Source of the DNA: Megachile rotundata
Taxonomy: Eukaryota > Arthropoda > Insecta > Hymenoptera > Megachilidae
DNA length: 64,000 nucleotides
Assembly (NCBI RefSeq): GCF_050947335.1
Contig: NC_134985.1
Span: 20,575,190-20,639,189, forward strand
Direction: 5' to 3'
Position numbers and translations under genes: made by a program. The notes beneath the pieces are model-generated. The model had not been told where the DNA came from, ran no database searches, and was given only the letters and a program-made list of their open reading frames with translations. Shown one piece after another: positions 47,603 to 58,849 of the stretch (position 1 is the stretch's first letter; each line of letters starts with the position of its first letter).

Positions 47603-49468
47603 ATGGAACAATCTCAACGAGATCTGTAACCAAAGTACATAATTCTTGTAGAGTTTCGAGAATACAAATTACGTAAACGTGGAAACCGAAAGTGCATGGA
47701 AGAAGATTGTCCCCGAATCGCGGCCATTAACGGGTCAAGGGTCAGCTGCAGAGGAGGCGTATGAAAGGAAGGGCCGCGATCAGATATCGAAAGTTGTAGA
47801 GGCGGGAATTAATGCAAAGTATCGGAGGAGAAGCACTCGCGAGGTAAATTCGATTTCATCGAATCGCGAGGCTGAGTCACGCCGATGACTAGCCCCTCTC
47901 TCGTTTTGCCATTCTCGTTCTCGGTACAAAAGGCGCGGCGATACAAGTGCCGTGTGCCTTCTTCGTCAAAAGCTCGAGTGCAAATGTCGGCGGAGTCGAA
48001 GGTAACGAGGGAGAGGAAGAAAATAATAAAAAAAGAAAAAAAAAGTGGAGAAAAAGTCTGAAGGAAGAAGAAGTGGTACGAGGGAGGTCGAGAAGACTCT
48101 CCTCTTCTGGCGAGCCCGTTCACCGTGAACAGCACGATTGTTGATGCTCTCTTCTCGCGTCATCAGCAACACAGTGCGTTTTATACGGCAGACCTTCGTG
48201 GAGAATGAAAGGTACGACCTCCTCTAGCTGGTAACGAGCGTCGCGTGAAAGAATGTGAAATACCGTACTCGATGAAACACAAGAAGACGTCGATTTCAAA
48301 GTCTAATCAAATACAATTTGTTCGCGCTTCGTGTGCGCGGACGCAGCGAAAATCTTAACGCTTTAAAGCCAACACCTTTTCCACGAAGCCTTCTACTTTT
48401 AATTCCTTCTTACATTAATCTGTCGTTTCATTTTGACGTTCGACTAAAATTAATTAGAAATTTATTATTAACCCGGCCTTCTCTTTTCATAAGTGCGACA
48501 AGCCTTCGTTGAATTTGATATTTGTAACGTTCAACGCGTATGACTTAATTTGTCTCCCTGAATGTGTGTTGCATCGAAACATCCACTTATGAATCTTTAA
48601 TCCCTAATTTCGCATTTCCGTGAATTCCATAGGTTCTAACATTTCTAAATTCCTATCCCTACCACTCCAGATTGTCTACTTCTACAGATTCCTCTCTCAT
48701 TCCCTCAGATCTACCCTGCTATCCCCATCCATTTAGATCCCTATATCTCTACTGCTCCATGTCCCTATTAAACCTTGGATTCCCATTTCCCTAGATGCCC
48801 ATATCCCTCTTCATTGCGAAATCCACACTTCTACATAATCCTATATCTACATAACCCTTGTACACTTTCCACGTAATCCTGTATCGGTGTATCTCGATAT
48901 CGAGCTACAGAGGATTGTATGGGTGAAGGATGATTCGTAAGAGGTTCGAAAGTGTTGTCGATTTATAATAAGATGTTTGCGTAGCGGGTGAGGGAAGACG
49001 GGTTCCCAGAGAAAGAATGCACGGTTCATCTTTTCTCACTCATTACCCTCGACTCTTCGACATTTGCGCTTACCTCGAGCACTCCGGCATGGCACAAGCG
49101 GCACGGTCGCTTTTATGCGGGTAACGTTCGACGAGGTTCCTAAGACGTGACTCAACACCGTAATATTTCTTGGCAACTCGAACTCGACGTTTTCTTTCGG
49201 CGCGAGGTTTATCATTTATCATTAAATTCCGAGGTGGTTAGCGGCTAGAGAAAAAAGGACGGCGAATGCCATCGAAATAACATTCCGGGATGCAACCTCC
49301 GAAGCCTACCCTGTCGGCTTTGACCCGTCGAAAACGAGAAATGCGCCTCGATCATTCGAATTACGGTGTAATCCTGTTTAACGATGCCTTTATTTAAGGA
49401 GAGGACCATGAGTTTACAGTTATCGTTATTTTGTACAAACATTATTCATTCGTTCATTGCCCGATATA
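47603..49468. other. Unique DNA with a purine-rich tract and pyrimidine-rich phrases
   Basis: Stop-poor frames on both strands at 47,679-48,172, including a purine-rich tract at about 48,010-48,080. Loose pyrimidine-rich repeats (ATCCCTATATCTCTAC type) lie at 48,600-48,870. No supported gene. Confidence 0.5.
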
Positions 49469-49740
49469 TTAGGGGTACCGAAAAGTAATCAATATTTTAT
49501 TTGTTGGCGGAAAACATTTATTTATTAAAGAAATCAACAAAATGATCCATCACTTTGTAACACTTTTCGCCAGCGTAAATTGTTCGATTCCCTTCTTACA
49601 AAAAGTCCTTCGATTTTTCACAGAAAAACTGTGAAATCGTCGAAGAAATTTTGAATACTTTCGGTAATAAATTATGCAGAGGTTCTTTAGCGTTCTCCGT
49701 TTAATATTAGCAGCAAGAATGTCAACCCAATTTACCAATA
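49469..49740 (-). mobile_element. mariner-type transposon remnant (transposase 3' end plus terminal repeat)
   Basis: The terminus TTAGGGGTACCGAAAAGTAA at about 49,469, preceded by TA, has the form of a mariner terminal inverted repeat. Reading inward on the minus strand, frames give a pattern like the C-terminal end of mariner transposases: FF..K...F..KGIEQ, then a K-C-Y-K stretch shortly before the stop and the terminal repeat. A frameshift and an in-frame stop break it, and only the last 60 or so codons remain. The DDD catalytic region is absent and no second terminal repeat was found, so this is a dead, 5'-truncated copy. The subfamily is not resolved. Confidence 0.55.
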
Positions 49741-50449
49741 TGCTAGCTCGATGCTATATATCATTCATACTATTTATCCGAATAACCACTACGGGATTCT
49801 ATCGCGTTTCTGTTCCTACATTGATAGATAATCGAATTTCCCCGAATAGCTGCATTATGCGCGCTAATCTCCTAAATACCAATTTATCACGGCTTATTAC
49901 CGATTCCTCTAAACAAGTACGAATATTATCGAATAAAATGTCGATACACGATTCTCTCCGTAGTCAACATTTATCTCTACGTTTCCTTTAATAATACTCC
50001 TATCCAAACATACTTTAATCATCAAACATATATCGAGAATATTTAATTCGTCAAAGTGTCGCAACGCGAAATATTCAGCAGTCGAAAATGTACCTCCGCA
50101 AGGATTATTATCTCCTCGACAGCTTTCGGAATCCTGCGTGTGTCGCCTGAACGCGTTATCGACACCGTCTATTGCAGCTACCTACCCGTAATATGGAGAT
50201 GAAACATTATTACCTGGTTACAATGCTGTGCTTTGAAATTCACAGACGCCAGACGAAAGATTTCGAATGCACGCGAGATATCCAGGATCAAAGCGCGAGG
50301 TAGATCTGCTTGAAGGGAATGGATTGACGGGGAAAATAGGCAGAGATGTAAACAGCGAGAGAGAAAGAGACGGACAGAGGCTTTGCCTCACCCTCGGTCA
50401 GGACAGTATACCCCTAAATGGACTCGGCTGCCGGAGCTGAACGCGTGTA
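49741..50449. other. Unique non-coding DNA
   Basis: A 105-codon plus-strand frame (49,674-49,991) partly overlaps the mariner remnant. No supported gene. Confidence 0.5.
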
Positions 50450-51077
50450 CAGGGTGTCTCTTTTTAAACACGAGCACGCATTTTATTAACACGCCTTCCT
50501 AATTTACTCTGCCTTTACTTCTTTTTCTATTTAACACAGACACGTTGTACTTCTTTTTCTATTTAACACGCATCATTATATTCAAATTAACACTAAAACT
50601 ACCAAACCCATCAAATGCTTCACAAGTATCTTATTAAAAGGTACACATTTTGATAAAGTACGTTTCTTGAAATCAGCACTGATTTTCATTAAAGTAAAGA
50701 ATAAATGTGAGTGCTAATTTACGTTTCGTCATTTGTATATTTATTCTTTAGCTTCAAAGTAAGTGTACATTATATGCCGGTTAAAATGTAAATGTTCGAA
50801 CTTAACGTTTACGAGTGGCAAAATTACTGATGCAGAATGCTTTGAAATAGTAACTTCATTGTTTATAAATGTTTATAAGGTTTGATTCTCTAATATGGGA
50901 AAACTTCTGTATTCGTAATTTAGAGACTTTGAAGTTGAATAACTTGGTCGAAGATAACTTGATCAAAGATTCTGTGGACTCGTTCTATGCATATCGTAAA
51001 AAAATGTGGCGAGCGTTTGCGCAAGAAAAGGAAAGGCGGATGGTTGCAAAATAACGGTATCTTTAGCGGACACCCTG
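50450..51077. mobile_element. Candidate TA-flanked element with CAGGGTGTC ends, containing a family D MITE
   Basis: TACAGGGTGTC at 50,448 is mirrored by GACACCCTGTA ending at 51,079: an 11-bp perfect inverted repeat that includes a flanking TA on each side. 628 bp between. No transposase. A family D MITE (50,587-50,784) lies inside and probably inserted later. TA target duplication would fit a Tc1/mariner-like element, but end similarity alone is weak. Confidence 0.45.
50587..50784 (+). mobile_element. TTAA-type MITE, family D (copy D2), right end truncated
   Basis: The left end TTAACACTAAAACTACCAAA is intact. The interior TTGAAATCAGCACTGATTTT matches D1, D3 and D4. The right end stops at TATGCCGG, where the other copies continue with TAGGTTTAGTG. 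Confidence 0.8.
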
Positions 51078-51415
51078 TAGGTACGCATTTTCCATAGACG
51101 TCACAGCGATTCGAATGGTGGATGGTAAACGCACCTAGTTGCAACGATCACGATTGAATGCGCATTATACGCTCATTAGCGTTCTCGTATCTCGTTAAGG
51201 GGTCGAGCGGAATATTCGACTTCCCCTTATACATAATAATCGAGGCTGGTCCCGGTCGACGGACCCCCCATGCGGTACCCTCTCCGATAACGTTATATTA
51301 TTTCCATCCAACTCCAATGAATCGATAGGATAAAACCCATCCATCACTGTTACGCGCGATCCGACTAGCCGAAGAGATTCATTAGGAATGCCGGGCCGAA
51401 ATCACGTCTCGATAA
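51078..51415. other. Unique DNA
   Basis: No repeat or gene seen. GC content rises toward the small ORF that follows. Confidence 0.45.
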
Positions 51416-51529
51416 ATGTCAGCTCGTTGTCGACGACGGTCGGCGTCGCTGGCGATCGTGGTGGCGGTGTTTGCGGTCGACTTCGATCGTTTCGTGAGCA
51501 AGAAGCATTTCGTGGAGTCACGACGGTGA
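51416..51529 (+). CDS. Candidate small ORF with signal-peptide-like start, 37 codons
   Basis: ATG at 51,416 and TGA at 51,527-51,529. The N-terminus is basic (RCRRR) and is followed by a hydrophobic run LAIVVAVFAV and then a polar, basic tail (DRFVSKKHFVES). That order fits a secretory signal peptide with a possible cleavage after VAVFA. It could be a first coding exon, with a donor-like GTGAGC inside the frame and GTGATG at its end, or a small secreted peptide, or chance in a GC-richer patch. No homolog is recognised. Confidence 0.22.
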   Translation: MSARCRRRSASLAIVVAVFAVDFDRFVSKKHFVESRR

Positions 51530-51717
51530 TGCATGACGTTCGTCATTCAATTGTCTCCGTGAGGTGACGTTGCTGTCTAAATAACTTCCACGAACTACCG
51601 TGTGACTCGACTGGTCTTTCGATCCTCCACGATCGACCCTTTGCGACACGATCGACCAACTATTTCCACATTTTTTTCCTCTATGGGAGAACTTCTCGAA
51701 TTCGAAATAGAAAGGTT

Positions 51718-52154
51718 CCTTTTACACTGAAACTACCAAACCGGTCAAATGACCGCTCCATAAGTTTTTTATTATAAGGTACACATTTTGTTAGAGCACT
51801 CGAAGGTAATTTACAAACGGCAATTTTAAAACTTAGTTAAAAAGTTAAATGAATTCTTTTGAGGTTTTATTATTTCTCTACTAATAATTTCCACTGTTGT
51901 TTGTTTCACTATGTTTATATCACACGTGTCATATTATAGAATCAGTTAAAAAATCCTCATTTCAAATTATTTTATTAAATAAAATGGTGACTGAGAGTCA
52001 CCTCTCGAGCGCAAGAGATTAAAATCAGCATTGATTTTCATTACAATAAAGTATAATGTGTGTACTAATTTATGTTTCGTTTGCTTATTTATTTTCTAAC
52101 TTCATTTTTAATTTCAAATTAAGTACGCATTGTATGCCGCTAGGTTTAATGTTA
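51718..52154 (+). mobile_element. TTAA-type MITE, family D (copy D3), split by A3
   Basis: The left end TTACACTGAAACTACCAAAC is at 51,722. The right end GCCGCTAGGTTTAATGTTAA finishes at 52,154. The two halves belong together because the D consensus continues across the inserted family A element, less about 12 bp at the junction. Confidence 0.8.
51790..52022 (+). mobile_element. TTAA-type MITE, family A (copy A3), nested in D3
   Basis: It starts TTAGAGCACTCGAAGG, having lost the CCCTTTG of the terminus, and ends CTCGAGCGCAAGAGATTAA. The interior TATCACACGTGTCATATTAT and AATCAGTTAAAAAAT match A2 and A4. Confidence 0.82.
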
Positions 52155-52199
52155 ATATCGTACTTTATTTAACTTTCCAAACATTTTTGCAAAATTAAA

Positions 52200-52392
52200 T
52201 TCGACTCCTTTAAACGTTTCTTATTAAAAGGTATACATTTTGTTGAAGTACGTTTCTTGAAATCAGAATTGATTTTCATCAAGGCAAAGAATAAATGTAT
52301 GTGCTAATTTATGTTTCGTCGTTTGTACATTTATTCTTTAACTTCATTTTTAATTTCAAAGTAAGTGTACATGTCGGTAGGTTTAGTGTTAA
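52200..52392 (+). mobile_element. TTAA-type MITE, family D (copy D4), left end lost
   Basis: Matches D1-D3 from ACGTTTCTTATTAAAAGG to the right end GTCGGTAGGTTTAGTGTTAA. The last TTAA (52,389-52,392) is also the first TTAA of copy A4. Confidence 0.8.
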
Positions 52393-52716
52393 CCCTTTGC
52401 ACTCGAAGGTAATTTAACTGTTTACAAACAGTCACTTTAAAACTTAGTTAAAAAGTTAAATGAATTCACTCGAGGTTATTATTTCTTTACTAATAATTTT
52501 CAGTGTGTTTACACATCACATGTGTCATGTTATAGAATCAGTTAAAAAATGCTTGGTTAAAATTATTGTCACTTGAGGTTATTATTTCTTCACTAATAAT
52601 TTTCAATATGTTTATACATCACACGTGTCATGTTATAGAATCGGTTAAAAAATGCTTGGTTAAAATTATTATATTAAATACAATGACGACGTGAGTCACC
52701 TCTCGCAAAGGGTTAA
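52389..52716 (+). mobile_element. TTAA-type MITE, family A (copy A4), with internal duplication
   Basis: It starts TTAACCCTTTGCACTCGAAG and ends CTCTCGCAAAGGGTTAA, with TTAA at both ends. An internal segment beginning GAGGTTATTATTTCTT (52,472 and 52,575) is duplicated at about 103 bp, which makes this copy about 328 bp instead of 200-235. Confidence 0.87.
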
Positions 52717-55700
52717 TACGACGTAACGAATGAGGCTGAGATTTCAACATTTGACAAAGTTTGCAACTGTAATAAAACCATGAACCAGTTCGAATAGAAC
52801 GACAAGTAACGAGCTAGGGTCCCAACAGTTCCCCTCCGTGTAATCTCGCTAGTGGCATTTTAACAGGACCGAAACAATAAAGAGATAGGGGGAGCAGCTA
52901 AAGTTTCTCTTAAACAGTGCTCGTTTGTAAACGCGATTATTTCCTGTGAGAACGGTGCGAAGTATGCTGGTAGATCCGTAATGGAATCGTTAATTGCGAG
53001 AATCATAGAGAGTAATTGAATCGAGAGCACGGTACAGGTGTCGTTTAACTCGTTACAAGTAAGGTATCGACAAATTGTTAAATAGAAGCTTAAGGAAAGT
53101 AGGTGGGTACGGTGTCGAGATAGACGCCGCTAAGAGGTCGTGTCGTTTCCGGTTTCATTAGCTTGTAAACCCGAGAGAAAATTTCCACGTCCATAGGCTG
53201 CTCGGCGAGGAGTGGAGCTTCAATATTAATACTATAATTGGCTTGATACAGCAAAGTTGTTACAGTTCGCCGAGGAGCTCTCCTCGCGCGAGTCCGTCGT
53301 CGATAACCATTACACATTCATGACAGCAATTGAAAAGTTGAGGAAAGTCTCGCGAACGGCAAAACCGCGTGCACACGCACGCGTATGTACGTGAACGGTC
53401 GATGACCAGAGACCCGCTTCGTCATCGAGACAATAGCTAACGCGAACGATACCGCCATATTTTTTCGTTGCCAGTGATATAAGCACCACTGGCAGCGTAC
53501 CAAGAACACACTAGAAAAGAATTCCGGAAAAGAGATACGTATTTGAGTAATGACCCGTTCCAGAGAGCAGTAACCCTGCTTTGGATTACAGGGAGTACAT
53601 GCCAAATTATATACTACGGCGTTAAATATTATTTTTCGCCTACTAGGTGTCTGCTTCGACCACCGTTCCCCTAATATACGGTTTAATTACGAAAATATAA
53701 CTGTCTCGTACTTCCTGAGATTACGTTTTGGTTTTATGAGAAGGTAGAACTTGTGCATGGAAAAGAATGTTAGCCCGAGAAAACGTTTCGTAACCGCATC
53801 GTCTTCGGTGCGGATCTAAGATCGATTCCACTGGTAAAAATTACATCTCCGTCGATAAACAAGTAGAAATTGGTTCGAGCCACGTAGCTGATAATCGATT
53901 TTCTTATATACCAACCTCGCTAAGTTTTACGTAACTGTAATTGGAACGGTTAGATTCCTTTTACGTACTTGAAAGTTGAATCTCGCTGGCTACCTAAGGC
54001 CACGTTTCAATCTTGACTAATATTTGCTTGGAATGGTAGCGTATTTGGAGTATTCCACGGATCAATCGTTGAGATAATTCCTACTTTCGATCGATGTTTA
54101 ATCGTTTCCGATAACGTTGACACCATACGTTCCTTCAATTTTTCAATTCGAAATTTAAAACTCCAAAGTCTGGAAATGTCCAAAGTCCCATTTCGATAAA
54201 TAACTTCCCTGTTCGTGTCGTAAATCAGACTCACAGGGCGACACTAACTTTCGTGAGTATTTGTAGTCCCTAAAGGGAGCTTTTAATCCTACTTAACTCC
54301 ACAAAGTGTGGAGTCCTCAAAGTGTAACAGTTATCAGACACTCGGTGGCAGAAAGAAAGCTAATACCAGAAAAGTAAGTAAAAGAGAAAGCAAGCAATCT
54401 TCCTGTCCCTCTTAATGGCTTCCGGCGCGATTGTCCAAGAGGCGAGAAACCGAAGGGCACTATTTGCCGAGAGCCTGCTAATAAAACTATAGTTGGTTTA
54501 CTCCGAACGCCACGAGCGACTACTTTTCTTGGCAATTTCCATGGAACCCCCCATCGCCGCCATTGTACCACCAAGGAAGCGCACCAATACCACTTCTGGT
54601 CACTTCGACTACCAGATGCCGCAGATGGACAAACCTAACTCCGTTCACAATAGACCTTGCTCCTTTGCCCCGTATCCTGGCGCGATTACCTGAAGGCCCG
54701 ACGACCGCGTTTCTTTTCAGGATCTCGGTCAGGTAAGCGTGGAAATACTCTATAGACGAGAAATTTTTCCATCGGCACTCCGGCTCGTTCCCTTTTGTCG
54801 GGTTAGGTCGACGACAGGAAGAGCCTCTCTCGACTGACGACATAATCTAGCCAGGCCTTCTGGCTGGCTTACCTACGCTATCTTAACTCCGTTTTTAACC
54901 TAAAACGCATTTGGCTCCCGTGCAGTCCTCGTTGCTGACTCGTCTGCCGCCTTCGAGGCGCACCGGGATTAGTTCTTAACTCCTGACACAGATTTCCAGA
55001 GGGTTTTCAACGAATTTATGACTCGACGTCCCTGTCCAGGTTCAACAACGCTAGATAACGTTTACATAGGCAGATTCGGCTACCGACCGTAAACGCTAAT
55101 GTTTTATGGATGCGCCCCCTTTTTTATGGTGTTTCCTTTGGAACCGAACAGATGTCTTGCAACGGGTCCTCGTGAAAATTGCACAATATTACCCTCTGTT
55201 CTGTTCCGGTATCTTTTTCATTTCGTATCAATTGCGTGCAATTTGTACACGTTTACAAATTCGTGTCACATTCGAATGCGTACTTCGCGTCAACTCGAAC
55301 GCGTACGAGTGCGGATTAATATGCGTGGGATTTAAATGCGTTAAACGCGTAGAACGATACGAATCGGCCACGTTCCACGCAACAACCTAATAATTGTCAT
55401 CCTCGAGCGATCTCTCGTCCCCAGATTGTTGCATTTTTCACGAGAGCGTTCATCGCGGAGGCAACTGTCCGTTCTTTACGTCACCGTCCACAAATTGGTC
55501 CCAGATGAGAAGATCGCCCGTGGCGTGGCTTCGAGGTAGTTGTTAAAAATTTTAAAACTGGACGCGTTGCTTTTGAAACCGTCTGTCCGAGTTTCGCCAG
55601 GCACACGGTTTAACACGCTCAACTTTTAGGGTCGTGTGTATTATGAATGAACAGTCGAGCAGGGTCGTGAACCATACGGCTGTGCAGGCAGACGGAGAGG

Positions 55701-58283
55701 ACCCAGAAAGAGAGGAGAGATAAAACGAGCGAGAAGATTGCGCGCAAGTAGAGACGTAAAACGGAAAACGGAACGCCGACACGTTGAACGACGCGTAGGA
55801 CCGATGAATGGTATCTTAGGGGTCACTTTATATAGAAATTCGACGTGCCACGTAATGCAATTTCGAAAGTGACAAATGGACGGCAGGTGAAGCCGAACCT
55901 TCCAACACGTGCACAATCCTCGCATTGTGGATTTTTGCCGTTCGTTTGCCCCGATCGGACTTCTTCCACGAACGTACAAACGATATATCAAAAACTGCGC
56001 CGTGATTTCCCGTGTCACCGCTCTATGGACCCCATTATGGACAGCAGAATTTGCGCCAAGAGGAATCTTTTAGAGCTGCTCGAGCGGAACCGATCGTCGA
56101 ACCGAGGCAAATTTACAGTTGCGAGCCATGTTCGACTATTTTGCGTCGATATGTTTTTCCTACTCGTCGGTACTGTTGACAGAGCAATACTAATCGCCTT
56201 TGTGAGAGAACTATCGTCATTTGTTACTTGCAATTTTATCTTGCTTCCTTTGGTATTTCATTATATATAATAATGAAATTTTTATATTTTGCAGTATTTT
56301 ACACAGTATAATACAGTATATACGACACAGTACTGTATCATTAGTACATTACTGTTCTCTTAATTTATTATTTCCCTATTTAATTATACCGCTGTGCTAT
56401 TTTACAGTTTTATTTAAGCGAACGAGCTAATTGCGTTTCTTGTAATTAAACGTAGCACACCGCACACAACAATTTTCAGCGCAGGTATTATTTAATTTCC
56501 TTATACCGCAAAAATTGCACGCGAGTTTAACAGTTCGTTACAGAGAAAATGCAAGAAAGTAATCGAGAGAACTTTTGTTGGGAAAAAATCGAGCGATTCC
56601 GCGGGATAAAAAAATAAGAGAATGAACCGTACAAAGAGATAGAGGTATTCGCGGTGGAGTTGCATCGCCAACAAATATAATTAAGGTATGCAATTTCTTT
56701 GTCGGTCGTATGAAAAGAACGGAGCCACCGCACAACGCGCCACGATGATTTCATATTTCGGGAATTTTCGCATAGCAACCGTGCCGGCCGTTTTAATTAT
56801 TACAAACGCCGAACCGAGCGAACCGACAGTCATTACAAATTCCACGCGAGAAGTAGCCCGTGCCGTACAATTTTGTGCCATAACAAAATACGAACACGAA
56901 GGGGGCGCGGATACCTAACTCGTAAAGGGGTTACAATCTATGTTGAGGCTTCTCTTTAATGTGGCTTTTAACGATGAGAGAGCGTCTCGCGAGTGGATGT
57001 TGAACAAGATACCACCACCGGCTCTCTCCCGTTCAACCTGCCTATACGAAACACGGATACTCCAGTTTCGTGATTGCAATAACGTTCTTCCACCGTGTAT
57101 GCTCGACGTGTTCGATGATACCGCTACCGATTCCCTCCTAAATATTAATGCTTCGGCTAATTTTACCGCGTGCTTTATTACGCTACTTTTCCTATTTCGC
57201 ATACGAGGAAATCACTTTCCGGATTTAGGAACTCAGGACTTTGGAAGTGGCTGCGAGAATCTGCGGGTTTAACTTTGGGAAATTTAGGAACTTGGCGCAA
57301 AATTTAGAGGCACGAATCTGGAGATTTGAGAGATTGGGACGCAGAAATTCGGGTCATTGGAAAATTGGATGTTTAGGACCTCGGATGCTACGGAATCTTG
57401 ACAATACCGGTTTGAAAGTATATAAAATTAGACAATTACGAGTTCCGAACGTCTAACACGAAATATTCTGCAAAATCTTGCGCTACATTTTGCAACATCG
57501 ATTATCGAGTATCCTCGTCAGATAACGACGGTTCAATTAGCCCGACCTTCTCGTGTCTCCGTAATATTTTTGATGGCCATTTCAAGGTTATGGAGCATCA
57601 AATATTAAATGATTTTTCCGAGGTAACTTTACGCCGAGGTCGGAGACTATTACTGCGGAGACGAGCGCGGCAAAAGTAAATTCAACGACGTACATCAAAC
57701 AATCCAAAAGTCGTAAGAGAGCAGAAGTTATTTAAACAGGCCAGTATAAATGTCCATTACCCTGTACTCTGTATTTACTCTGATGGAAGGTTGTTTTCTC
57801 GTGACCTTGAAACGTCTGAAGGTCATCGTACGAACTTTAAACATCGCCTCTAAAGATGGCCAAAGACATCGATCTTTCTCACGCATCTAAGAATTTAATC
57901 AAGTCGATACAAGAGCAATATAACGAGAGTCCGTCACGTCGGGCCTAATTAAATACACGTTGGTGGCGAGTACAAACATCGAAGTCATCCCATTGGAGAT
58001 CAGCTCGGAAAGAAAAAGATGAAATTACGACAACAAAAAAGGCGGAGGGCTATTAGGGAACGTAGTACTACGTCTCGACAGCGAGGCAGAAAAACAACGC
58101 TCCAATTCTCGGTGAAAAGTTTTCGAGAGGATGAGAAAAATCGCGTTTAAATTCCTGGCAGCGATTCCGGTAGCTATCTTCCTCCAACGTTATCGGAATT
58201 AAGCAACCGATGATTCACCTTTCTCCGCTATGAAATACAAACAATGGTATCGGAATAACGATTTTTTTTTCTCCCTCCCGCAG
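52717..58283. other. Long unique region without arrays
   Basis: About 5.6 kb with no tandem array or recognised mobile element. Stop-poor, GC-richer patches at 54,340-54,980, 55,640-56,270 and 56,640-57,270 give ORFs up to 141 codons on both strands, none with a recognised domain. A small inverted repeat TGCCAGTG / CACTGGCA lies at 53,469-53,494. Splice-like signals lie at 54,720. It could be intron or intergenic DNA. Confidence 0.5.
54721..54732 (+). other. Possible 12-nt microexon
   Basis: A pyrimidine-rich acceptor (CGCGTTTCTTTTCAG, ending 54,720) is followed by 12 nt, GATCTCGGTCAG, and then a strong donor GTAAGC. The length is a multiple of three (D-L-G-Q in one frame). Splice-like signals also arise by chance, and no flanking exons are identified. 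Confidence 0.12.
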
Positions 58284-58566
58284 TATCTTCGACCAGCTGA
58301 TTTGCATACTGGACCCGAAGCGAGCCAACCGAACAGGAGGCGGTGAATTTACACGGTCGAAAAAGCCGGCCGAATTAACGTTTGACAAATTTCTTAGAAA
58401 ATTGTCTCGTACGCCTTGGGTCAGCCCGGCTCTGTTGCCTGACGTTAATTTATGCGCGGCGGAAGCATCGTTATGCGTGCCGTGTGCGTTACACACCCGC
58501 ATGCGTGGAGCGCTGGCCCCAGGATTAGTATGGCTCCGGGGACATAATTCATCGGCGAAATGTTAA
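58284..58566 (+). CDS. Possible exon behind a strong splice acceptor, function unknown
   Basis: A long pyrimidine tract and CCCGCAG end at 58,283, a near-ideal 3' splice site. From 58,285 one frame stays open for 93 codons to TAA at 58,564-58,566. It begins IFDQLICILDPKRANRTGG and later has LRKLSRTPWVSPALLPDV. An internal GTGAAT at 58,343 could act as donor and leave a 59-nt exon. No ATG is needed for an internal exon. I recognise no domain. The minus strand is also open here, so GC-related lack of stops is an alternative. Confidence 0.2.
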
Positions 58567-58846
58567 CGCTATTCACGGGAACGCTTTTTCCCCGTTCAAT
58601 TAAGAATTCAACGAGTGTCGAATTTATAACGACACCGAGAGCATTATGCGACCCGATGTCGATAGTCCCTTTGGGATCTTCCTTAACCTTCCTTCTTCCA
58701 AGATTACTCTCCGCATAAACAAACTTTCCTCCGACTTTTCCATCCTCGTGGCCGTTAATCACGCGTCCAATTTCGTTCTCCATATCGCTCGGAAAATTAT
58801 ACGAGTTGCACGAGTTCAGACCTTTTGCATCTGCCGGAATTTCCAT
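58445..58846 (-). CDS. Weak ORF candidate, 133 codons, function unknown
   Basis: The frame starts at ATG 58,846 on the minus strand. The product would be balanced in composition, with a hydrophobic stretch near the C-terminus (NYVPGAILILGPALHACG) and polar, charged sequence before it (VINGHEDGKVGGKFVYAES). No family is recognised. It is antisense to the exon candidate at 58,284-58,566, so at most one of the two is likely to be real. Confidence 0.15.
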   Translation of the reverse strand: MEIPADAKGLNSCNSYNFPSDMENEIGRVINGHEDGKVGGKFVYAESNLGRRKVKEDPKGTIDIGSHNALGVVINSTLVEFLIERGKSVPVNSVNISPMNYVPGAILILGPALHACGCVTHTARITMLPPRIN

Positions 58847-58849
58847 GCA

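Noticed and set aside
55641..56270. Overlapping 125-codon (minus) and 141-codon (plus) ORFs
   Set aside because: They are partly antisense to each other with no recognised domain, which indicates stop-poor DNA rather than genes.
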